64,000 nucleotides of DNA, taken from CAISKJ01 sp046351555. GTDB lineage: Bacteria; Myxococcota_A; Polyangia; Polyangiales; Ga0077539. Shown in pieces: positions 57,786 to 64,000 of this stretch. The notes beneath the pieces are model-generated. The model saw only the letters and a program-made list of their open reading frames with translations. It did no database searches and was not told where the DNA came from. Within the stretch, counting starts at the first letter, position 1. Every line of letters begins with the position of its first letter. The translations under genes were made by a program, and so were the position numbers. The stretch lies in NCBI GenBank assembly GCA_046351555.1, contig JAXLYI010000018.1:124001-188000 (forward strand), read 5' to 3'.

Positions 57786-58804
57786 CGGGCCCTCCCGAGC
57801 GCGTCGGTCCAGCGGTCGAGGAGCGCGCGCGCGTCGCCGGAGGAGCGCGAGAGCGAGGGGTGGAGCTGGAGGAGGAGGGCGAGGCGGCCGTTCCAGGTGA
57901 GGGCGCCGACGGCGAGCGGCTGGGAGAGGCTGGTGGGCGGGCAGAAGAGCCACGCGTCGCGCCCGTCCCCGTCGAGCGCGCCGAGGTTCGAGAAGACGCC
58001 GAGCGTGCCGCGCCGACCGGGCTTGCGCGCCCGCGCGATCACCTCGATCGCCCCTTCGCCGAGCGCTTCGCCGAGGTTGGCGAGCGTCCATGCGCCCCAG
58101 TGCGCCCCGCGCGCGATCTCCCCGCGAACCGCGTCGTGCACCGACCGCACGCTCGCGTCGCGCCCGACGCGCACGTGAAGGAAGCCGATGTGGTTCGCGT
58201 GCGGCGCCCGCTGTCGAACGAGGCCCCGGAGGTTCACCGGGACGAGCCAGACCCCCGCGTCGCCGTCCATCTCCGCGGCGGTCGCGCGCGCCAGGGCCCA
58301 GAGCAGTGCGCTGTTCACCGTGACCCCATCCGCCCGCGCGCCCGCCACGATGGCCTCCGTCTCCGCGCGGCTGAAGCACCGCCACGCCACGGCGTGGTCC
58401 TCCGGAAGGCAGCGGAGCCCGACCCCGCCCTTCGCGCGCCACGCGAGGTCGTGCCCGCGCAGCGTCGCCGTCGAGGACTTCCGCGCGATGATCCGCGCGA
58501 AGGCCCGGAGGCGCTCTCCTCGGCTCGCGGGGCTCACACTCCGCGCCGCGGGGAGGCCCTCGCGCGGCGGCGTCGCGGCGTCGGCGAGGAGCGTCGCGAG
58601 GGCGCCCAGGCCGTCGTACTGCGCGTGGGAGAGGTAGCGCCAGGCGACCTCGTGGCTCTCCCCATCACCGCTGCGGGTGTCGTCGGGGACGTCGTCGAGG
58701 CGGCCGAAGCGGATCGACATGTCCTCGCCGGCCCGCTCGATGAGCGAGAGCCAGTGGCCGACCCAGTCGCGCGAGGGGCTGAGAGGTGGCGTGGGGTGCG
58801 TCAC
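57782..58804 (-). CDS. Condensation/wax-ester-synthase-like acyltransferase
   Basis: 340 residues from GTG 58804. Near residue 60, HAQYDG fits the HxxxDG motif of CoA-dependent acyltransferases of the condensation/WES/chloramphenicol-acetyltransferase superfamily. The C-terminal region has VNSALLWALARATAAEM, NHIGFLHVRVG and LGVFSNLGALDG, which fit the second half of such folds. No membrane segments. It begins the lipid operon and may acylate a lipid head group or alcohol; substrate not determined. The 16-bp tandem repeats lie 37 bases upstream. Confidence 0.65.
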   Translation of the reverse strand: MTHPTPPLSPSRDWVGHWLSLIERAGEDMSIRFGRLDDVPDDTRSGDGESHEVAWRYLSHAQYDGLGALATLLADAATPPREGLPAARSVSPASRGERLRAFARIIARKSSTATLRGHDLAWRAKGGVGLRCLPEDHAVAWRCFSRAETEAIVAGARADGVTVNSALLWALARATAAEMDGDAGVWLVPVNLRGLVRQRAPHANHIGFLHVRVGRDASVRSVHDAVRGEIARGAHWGAWTLANLGEALGEGAIEVIARARKPGRRGTLGVFSNLGALDGDGRDAWLFCPPTSLSQPLAVGALTWNGRLALLLQLHPSLSRSSGDARALLDRWTDALGRAR

Positions 58805-58840
58805 GGCCGCGAGGATTGCGGCACGCGCCGAGGCGGCACC

Positions 58841-58872
58841 ATCAAACTAGTTTTGGATCAAACTAGTTTTGG
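58841..58872 (-). promoter_or_regulatory. Two perfect 16-bp AT-rich tandem repeats, candidate operator of the lipid operon
   Basis: ATCAAACTAGTTTTGG occurs twice head to tail (58841-58856 and 58857-58872, plus-strand reading). Each copy holds the palindrome AAACTAGTTT and is strikingly AT-rich for this DNA. It lies 37-68 bases before the GTG of the acyltransferase-like gene on the minus strand, where promoter elements are expected, and 45 bases downstream of the stop of the next gene (58917). Dyad symmetry plus tandem repetition suggests a dimeric repressor or activator such as a TetR-type regulator, or the NarL-type regulator of this locus. Confidence 0.6.
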
Positions 58873-58916
58873 GTACCGCGCGTGGGCGCCCATCCGCCGT
58901 CACTCGCGGACGACGG

Positions 58917-59330
58917 TCACGGCCCCGGGCGCGCGAAGACGATCCCGTTCGCCGTCATCTCGACGCGGCCGCCCGCGGCGTGGGGCGCGCTCGTCACGCG
59001 GATCTGCAACGTCGAGTCCACCACGATGTCGTCGCCCTCGAACGCGCGGATCTGCACCTGCTGGGCGTCGAAGTCGCCCACCTCGCCGCGGCTCGCCCGG
59101 AGGCGGGAGCTCTCGCTGTACGAGAGCTCGCCGTCCGCGTCGATGGAGAGGTCGGCGGGGAGGTTGCGGTCGACGCTCTCCCACGACCCCACGTAGGCGG
59201 CCTTCGCGCCGTGCAGCGCGTCGACCACCGCGCGCGGCGACCGGCTGTCGCGCACCCCGATGTACACGGCGAGCGCGACGAGGATCGCGAGGAGCGAGGC
59301 GACGGTGACGACCTGCGCGCGCGACGGCAT
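58917..59330 (-). CDS. Small membrane-anchored protein of unknown function
   Basis: 137 residues. Start MPSRAQVVTVASLLAIL; residues about 8-27 form one transmembrane helix or signal anchor. The rest is a small, mostly beta domain (YVGSWESVDRNLPADLSIDADGELSYS) without recognised motifs. The conserved-looking WES/DGxxxYS pattern recalls lipocalin-like or DUF domains, but I cannot assign it. It precedes the lipid operon by about 110 bases and follows a glycosidase gene by 20 bases, probably transcribed with the latter. Confidence 0.6.
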   Translation of the reverse strand: MPSRAQVVTVASLLAILVALAVYIGVRDSRSPRAVVDALHGAKAAYVGSWESVDRNLPADLSIDADGELSYSESSRLRASRGEVGDFDAQQVQIRAFEGDDIVVDSTLQIRVTSAPHAAGGRVEMTANGIVFARPGP

Positions 59331-59350
59331 CGGGGTGCCTCGACGATACG

Positions 59351-62173
59351 TCAGGGGCGGGTGCGGGGGAGCCCCGGGTTCACGCGGGCCCGGCGTCGCC
59401 GCGTCGCAACCCCCGCCAGCCCGAGCAGCCACCACGCGCCAGTCCCGCGTGCGCTCCCCGCCGCGCGGCAGCCGCAGCCGTCGTCCGTCGGCGCAGGTCG
59501 CGCGCCCGCGTCCATCGCCGCATCGGCGCCCGCGTCCGTCGGGGCGCTCGCGTCCGCTGTCACGCCCGCGTCCTCCGGCGGAGGCGGCGTGAACGGGACC
59601 GTCCCCGGCGGCGGCGTCTGGGCGGCGGGGAGCGGCGCGAGGTCGAGGTTGAAGCGCATCGGGTCGCTCATCGCGGCGAGGGTGAGCGCGTAGAGCGTGG
59701 CCTCCCAGAGGTGCGGGATGGAGACGCGGTTCTCCCGCCCCGTCACCCGCCCCGTGGCGTCGCGCAGGGTGATGAACACCTCGCCCATCGTCTGCGTGTC
59801 GGGGTCGATCACGTCGCGCGCGAGGCGCGTCATCACCTCGTCGAGCAGCGGCGCGACGGAGGGGTCGCCGCCGCCGGCGAGGAAGGCCGCGGCCGCGAGG
59901 GTGGTCTTGGTGAGGTACGCGCCGCCCTCGGTGCCCGCGTCGCCGCGCAGCACCGCGAGCACCTGCTGGAGGTCGTAGCGCACCTGCGCCGCCACCCGCG
60001 GGTCGGAGTACGGGAGCAGCCGCGCGGGCCACACCAGCCACGACGTTGCGCCGAGCGACGAGGAGCCCGGGTTCGACGCGGCGGCGCCCGACACGTCGTT
60101 GATGAAGCGCCCGCGCTGCGGGTCGTAGAAGGTGCGGATCAGCGCGTCGCGGAGCTCGGACGCGCGCCGCTCCCAGCGGGCCGCCTCCGCGTCGTGGCCG
60201 GTGAAGCGGGCGAGCCGCGCCGACGCCTCCAGCGCGGCGAACACCGACGTGCCGCCGTGGAGCGTCGCGGTGAACGCCGCGTTGTCGTCCTCGTTGGCGG
60301 GCGCGGGCAGGGCGGTCCGCGCGTCGCGCCACGCGGCGAGGAGCTCGGCGCTGCGGCGCACGGGCTCCCAGTACCCGTCGGCGGCGCGGCGGCGGTCGGC
60401 CTCGGGGACGAACGCGACGTGGACGGCGGCGCTCCAGATCATCCACGCGGTGTTGTCGATCTCGAAGCGGAAGAAGCCGCCCATCGCGCCGGTGTTGTAG
60501 TAGTTCATCTCCCACGCGGCCTCGGGGTATTGCCGGGTGTTGGTGCGCGGGTCGACCGGGGGCTGCGGGTCGGTGAGCGTGAAGAGCTGGCTCGGGAGCA
60601 CGGGCTCGCGGCGCGCGAGCGGGAGCGCCCAGGCGAGGCGCCGCGTGGTGGCCGCGTGCTGGCCCGCGACGTCGAGCGCGTAGTCGAAGAAGGCCCCGTC
60701 GCGCGGCCAGTCGAGCCCGTAGGGGGCCTGGCGCGCGATCGACGCGACGATCATCCCCGTGGCCGCGTCGGTGCCGTTGAACACGTGGAGCAGTGCCCGT
60801 CGCGCGGCGGCGTTGACGCGCCCGCGGTCCGCCTCGGGGATGCGCGCGGGGGCCGTCGGGAAGGCGGTCGCGTCGACGCGCGCGCGCCACGCGGCCCGGT
60901 CGGCCATCGCGAGCGCGTCGGCCGTCCCCATGCGCGCCCGTTCGAAGCGACCCCGCGCCTCGGCGGCCGTCTGCCCAAAGGCGAGGAGCACGCGGGCCTG
61001 GCCCTCGCCCGCGGTGAGCGCCACGGGGATGCGGAGCGCGGTGTCCGAGCGCCACGCCGCCACGGGGTTGCGGGAGAGCGTGCCGTCCTGCGCGTCGCTC
61101 CAGGCCGACGGCGGGCGCCGCGTCCACATGCGGGCGGTGGGCACCGCGTCGCCGCGCACCTCCATCGGGCAGCGGAACACCCTTGCCAGCGTGGGGTTGA
61201 GCGGCAGGGTGATCCCGCTCCCCTGGAGCGCGACCACGTTGTCGATGAGCCCGTCGAGCGCCGTGCAGAAGTCGTCGCCCTCGAGGCCCGCCTGCCACGC
61301 CTCGGGCCGCGGGTCGGAGCCGACGTAGGCGTAGACGCCTTGCCCGAAGCGCATGTCGAGCGAGCCCACGAGGGAGGCCACGTCCGCGGTGACGTCGCCG
61401 TCGCGGCGCATGAGGTCGTCGAGCGGGCCGAAGTGGGTCGCGGCGAGCGTCGGCGCGGCGAGCACCTGGAGGATGTCCTCCACGGGGTCGGCGGTGGCGG
61501 GGCGGAAGTGGACGAAGGCCCCGCGCGCGTCGTCCCAGAGAACACCGAAGTCGTTGCGGGCGTCGACCAGCACGTCGCCGAGCGGCAGCCGCGGCACCAC
61601 GTTGCGCGTCGGCCCGAGGTTGGTGTGGGCCACGAGCGCCACGGCCGTCACGCCGGCGGTCGTGGGGACGCGCACCGCCACGCGGCGCTGGAGCACGTCG
61701 TCGGTCGGGTGGACGTCGTCGGTGAGCGTGACGCGGACCCCGGTGGCGACGTGCTCGTACACCCCGACGGGCTCGAGGCCGTCGGCGTCGGCGTAGCCCG
61801 CGGACACCACGCGGAAGGCGGCGGGGTCGTGGAGCCACGCGACGCGCTCGCCCGCGGCCGTTCGGACGGCGAGCCCGAGCGCGGCGCCGAAGCCCTCGCG
61901 GACGCCGGTGCGGGGCTGCTGGCGCGCGTCGAGGGCGTTGCTGGCGAGGTGGGTGAGCTGGTCGCAGCACGAGGGCGAGGGCCACGCGAGCACGGCGAGG
62001 TCGCCGTCGCGCGCGACGCCCACGGTGAGCCGGCCGTGGCCCGCGACGCGGTGGACGGGCGAGGCCCCGAGCGCGTGCTCGACGGCCGAGAGCGCGGAGG
62101 GCCGGGGCTGCGCGCGGGCGGCGAGCGGGGCGGCGAGGGCGAGGAGGAGCGCGGGGGCGGCGGGGCGGCGCAT
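59351..62173 (-). CDS. Secreted six-hairpin glycosidase-like protein with MYXO-CTERM tail
   Basis: 940 residues. Signal peptide MRRPAAPALLLALAAPLAARAQ. Residues about 30-430 are beta-rich, then an (alpha/alpha)6 barrel to about 850, with GLDWPRDGAFFDYALDVA near 486, EAAWEMNYYNTG and IPHLWEATLYALTLAA. Trp/Asp/Glu-rich loops between paired helices fit GH15/GH63-like glucanohydrolases; the catalytic acids are not identified with certainty. An Asp-Ala spacer leads to GCGC, a hydrophobic stretch WWLLGLAGVATRRRRAR, the MYXO-CTERM surface-sorting pattern. It probably cleaves an external or envelope polysaccharide. Confidence 0.75.
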   Translation of the reverse strand: MRRPAAPALLLALAAPLAARAQPRPSALSAVEHALGASPVHRVAGHGRLTVGVARDGDLAVLAWPSPSCCDQLTHLASNALDARQQPRTGVREGFGAALGLAVRTAAGERVAWLHDPAAFRVVSAGYADADGLEPVGVYEHVATGVRVTLTDDVHPTDDVLQRRVAVRVPTTAGVTAVALVAHTNLGPTRNVVPRLPLGDVLVDARNDFGVLWDDARGAFVHFRPATADPVEDILQVLAAPTLAATHFGPLDDLMRRDGDVTADVASLVGSLDMRFGQGVYAYVGSDPRPEAWQAGLEGDDFCTALDGLIDNVVALQGSGITLPLNPTLARVFRCPMEVRGDAVPTARMWTRRPPSAWSDAQDGTLSRNPVAAWRSDTALRIPVALTAGEGQARVLLAFGQTAAEARGRFERARMGTADALAMADRAAWRARVDATAFPTAPARIPEADRGRVNAAARRALLHVFNGTDAATGMIVASIARQAPYGLDWPRDGAFFDYALDVAGQHAATTRRLAWALPLARREPVLPSQLFTLTDPQPPVDPRTNTRQYPEAAWEMNYYNTGAMGGFFRFEIDNTAWMIWSAAVHVAFVPEADRRRAADGYWEPVRRSAELLAAWRDARTALPAPANEDDNAAFTATLHGGTSVFAALEASARLARFTGHDAEAARWERRASELRDALIRTFYDPQRGRFINDVSGAAASNPGSSSLGATSWLVWPARLLPYSDPRVAAQVRYDLQQVLAVLRGDAGTEGGAYLTKTTLAAAAFLAGGGDPSVAPLLDEVMTRLARDVIDPDTQTMGEVFITLRDATGRVTGRENRVSIPHLWEATLYALTLAAMSDPMRFNLDLAPLPAAQTPPPGTVPFTPPPPEDAGVTADASAPTDAGADAAMDAGARPAPTDDGCGCRAAGSARGTGAWWLLGLAGVATRRRRARVNPGLPRTRP

Positions 62174-62240
62174 GGCGGCGCGGAGTTCAACAGAGGGAGG
62201 GGCCGCGGGGCAATGGGCGCGCGGCGGAAGGCGCGGCGGG

Positions 62241-62741
62241 TCAGCGACGGACGGCGAGCGAGAGGGTGCCGTACTGCTCCACCGGCGCGCCCTCCAGGCG
62301 GCCGATGTGGTAGACGCCCACCGCGTTGGGGCCGCTCACCGAGACGCTCAGCACGAAGCGCGTCCGCGTGCCCTCGGGGAAGCCCGATCCGTCCGCCCCG
62401 CCGAGGCGGACCGTCCCCTCGAACTGCACGCAGACGGCGCCGTCGCACGGCACCACGCGCCCGACGCCGTCGAAGCGGCCGTAGAGGTTGACGTTGTCGA
62501 AGGCGCCGTCCACCGTGTACGCGACGTTGTCGTTGGTCGACATCGTGAAGCGGACGCCGGTGCTGGCGTTGGCCGTCACGTTGGTCGCGTTGCCCCAGAG
62601 CGTGTACGTCGTGACGGGGCGCGGCGGGCGCGGGTTGCGCGCGGTGACCACCTGGGCGCGCGCCGCGCCGGGGGCGAGCGCGACCGAGGACGTGCAGACC
62701 AGCGCGGCGAGGAGCGGCGGGGCGAGGCGTCGGAGCTTCAT
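62241..62741 (-). CDS. Small secreted protein of unknown function
   Basis: 166 residues. The signal peptide MKLRRLAPPLLAALVCTSSV, with cleavage near ARAQ, makes the 62741 ATG the best start. The mature part is beta-rich (YTLWGNATNVTANASTGVRF, FVLSVSVSGPNAVGVYHIG) with a single Cys pair (VPCDGAVCVQ) that may form a disulfide. It resembles small immunoglobulin-like or beta-sandwich surface proteins but cannot be assigned. Same strand as its neighbours, about 70 bases upstream of the glycosidase start. Confidence 0.6.
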   Translation of the reverse strand: MKLRRLAPPLLAALVCTSSVALAPGAARAQVVTARNPRPPRPVTTYTLWGNATNVTANASTGVRFTMSTNDNVAYTVDGAFDNVNLYGRFDGVGRVVPCDGAVCVQFEGTVRLGGADGSGFPEGTRTRFVLSVSVSGPNAVGVYHIGRLEGAPVEQYGTLSLAVRR

Positions 62742-62790
62742 GCGGCGCACTGTAGCAAGGGCCGAACCCACGGCGCGTGGCGGTCGTGCG

Positions 62791-63384
62791 TCAGCGGCAG
62801 CCGGTGGGGAGGACGTTCTCGCGGTACTGGCCCTCGACGTTGCCGGGCGGGTCGTAGTTGCAGACCCACACCTCGCCGTCCGCGCAGCGCGCGAGGCCGC
62901 ACCCCACCCGCTGCGTCGCGCGCCACACCGCCTGCGTGAAGTGCCCGGTCTCCATCGAGAATCCCGGCCGCGCGAAGCTGTAGCGCGACAGCTCCTCGTA
63001 CCAGCTCCCCACGACGTCCGCCGGCGTCGGGCCGCCCGCGGGGGAGGCGCCGTAGAGGTTCTCGCCGTAGGGGCCGCCGCTGTGGACGAGGTTGCACCCG
63101 CCGGCGCGGAGTCGGTCGGCGTGGCGCTGGGCCACCGCGGCGAGCTCCGGCGACCACGCGAGCGGCGGCGCGCAGTGGGCCGCGCGGCGCGCGTTGTGGG
63201 CTTCGACGAGGCCGCGCAAGGCGTCGGGCACGGCGGCGCTGACGGCGGGCGGCGGGGGAGGGGGCGCGATCGGGAGCGAGTCGCCAGCGCTCACCGCGGC
63301 CGCGGGCGCGGGCTCGGGCAGAGCGCGCGTGGAGGACGACTCGCAGGCGAGCAGGGCGAGCGCGAGGGCGAGCGGCGTTCTCAT
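62791..63384 (-). CDS. CAP/SCP-domain lipoprotein
   Basis: 197 residues. The signal peptide MRTPLALALALLAC ends in a lipobox. A Pro-Ala spacer precedes a CAP (Cys-rich secretory/antigen 5/PR-1) domain from about residue 55: LVEAHNARRAAH (active-site His), GGPYGENLYGAS, TGHFTQAVWRATQRVGCG (signature) and VCNYDPPGNV. Cysteines fit the usual disulfides. CAP proteins are secreted with varied roles (lipid binding, proteases, toxins); none is fixed here. An ATGA overlap couples it to the upstream gene at 63381. Confidence 0.85.
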   Translation of the reverse strand: MRTPLALALALLACESSSTRALPEPAPAAAVSAGDSLPIAPPPPPPAVSAAVPDALRGLVEAHNARRAAHCAPPLAWSPELAAVAQRHADRLRAGGCNLVHSGGPYGENLYGASPAGGPTPADVVGSWYEELSRYSFARPGFSMETGHFTQAVWRATQRVGCGLARCADGEVWVCNYDPPGNVEGQYRENVLPTGCR

Positions 63385-64000
63385 GGGCCGCGAGCATAGC
63401 CGAGCGGCGGCGCTCCATACGTCCCCGCGCACGCGTCGCCGAGAGCACCCGGCCCGCAGCGCCAGCGCGCGGCCGTGCGGTCGCCGCGCGGCGCCGGGTC
63501 GAACACGAACGCGAGCGCCGAGGCGACGGCGAGCGCGCCGCCGGCGACGAAGCCCCCGATGATCCAGGGGCGCGCCCCGTCGGCGTCGTCGGCGAGGGCG
63601 TCGCAGCGGGCGCGGTCGGGCGGCGTGGCGTCGCACCCGTACGCGTCGAGGGCGCCCAGCGTGGTGGCGCGGACGCCCCACGCGGCCGCGCCCACTGCGA
63701 CGCCGGCGATCGCGAGCCCCGCGGCGGTCCACGCCACCACGCGCAGCGCGGACGGGCCACTGCGCGCGGGCGCTTCGACCCGCACCACCACCGGGGGGGC
63801 GGCCGGCACCGCGGGCACCTCCGTGGGCGCCGTCACGGGGGCTTCGGGCGCCAGCGCCACCTCCTCGCGCGCCAGCACGCCCGGCGCGACGCGGACCGCC
63901 CGCTCTACCGCGCGGAAGCCCGGCGCACGCACCGTGACCGTGACCGCGCCCGCGAGCACGCGCACCGGCTCGCGCATCGGCCACGGCCCCGCGGGGCGGC
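63381..64000 (-). CDS. PEGA/two-helix membrane protein, 5' end beyond the window
   Basis: The C-terminal ~205 residues of a gene entering from the right edge. It opens with a PEGA-like strand pattern (VLAGAVTVTVRAPGFRAVERAV), then an Ala-Pro-Val linker, two transmembrane helices with a two-Cys loop (AYGCDATPPDRARCDAL) between them, and a short C-terminal tail ending near CAGTYGAPPLGYARGP. The arrangement matches the end of the TPR membrane protein at 19697. Its stop overlaps the CAP lipoprotein start. Confidence 0.6.
   Translation of the reverse strand, partial: RPAGPWPMREPVRVLAGAVTVTVRAPGFRAVERAVRVAPGVLAREEVALAPEAPVTAPTEVPAVPAAPPVVVRVEAPARSGPSALRVVAWTAAGLAIAGVAVGAAAWGVRATTLGALDAYGCDATPPDRARCDALADDADGARPWIIGGFVAGGALAVASALAFVFDPAPRGDRTAARWRCGPGALGDACAGTYGAPPLGYARGP

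Overview
The window is very GC-rich DNA (by eye well above 70% G+C) with almost no intergenic space. Its gene set looks like a myxobacterium, probably a Polyangiales/Sandaracinaceae-type genome. The signs are many outer-membrane lipoproteins with Asp-Ala-Pro-rich spacers, two proteins ending in MYXO-CTERM-like tails, eukaryote-like Ser/Thr kinases, Uma2 nucleases, FGE-type lipoproteins and a giant Cys-repeat lipoprotein. No rRNA, tRNA, CRISPR array or complete transposon was seen. Families were assigned by reading motifs, not by database search.

Layout. 1-6.7 kb: an edge fragment of a desaturase-like gene, a transporter-fused spermidine synthase-like protein, a Tat-type PhoD phosphatase lipoprotein, a 5'-truncated nuclease-like gene with a 12-bp VNTR, and a small conserved hypothetical. 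6.7-10.2 kb: a tandem duplication of a beta-propeller lipoprotein. The first copy is intact, the second has two frameshifts, and a tyrosine-recombinase 3' remnant lies between them. 10.3-17 kb: two tail-to-tail Uma2 proteins and a 1770-residue tandem (double) UvrA. 17-32.8 kb: envelope lipoproteins, a carboxylesterase, two Ser/Thr kinases with a TPR membrane protein, an FGE-like lipoprotein, a MYXO-CTERM protein, a two-gene histidine kinase/response-regulator system, a DctP-type TRAP binding protein and an ABC-type binding protein. 32.9-46.1 kb: an RTX-repeat lipoprotein, a STAND ATPase regulator, the 2216-residue Cys-repeat lipoprotein and an OmpA-family protein.

46.1-51.8 kb is the most unusual region. 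A divergent SAM methyltransferase faces a compact run of a small protein, a 74-residue possible RiPP precursor ending in a Thr-Asn repeat, a radical SAM/SPASM enzyme fused to a SnoaL-like domain, an HEXXH metallopeptidase, and two class I isoprenyl-diphosphate synthases. I read this as a possible uncharacterised peptide/terpenoid biosynthetic locus. This is inference from gene content and order.

51.8-58.9 kb (minus strand) is a membrane-lipid block: acyltransferase-like, desaturase, cyclopropane-fatty-acid synthase and patatin genes, all joined by 4-bp stop/start overlaps. It is followed by a six-helix histidine kinase and a NarL-type regulator resembling DesK/DesR. Two perfect 16-bp AT-rich tandem repeats lie just upstream of the first gene. 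58.9-64 kb carries a small membrane-anchored protein, a six-hairpin glycosidase-like MYXO-CTERM protein, a small secreted protein, a CAP-domain lipoprotein and the end of a PEGA/two-helix membrane protein cut by the window edge.
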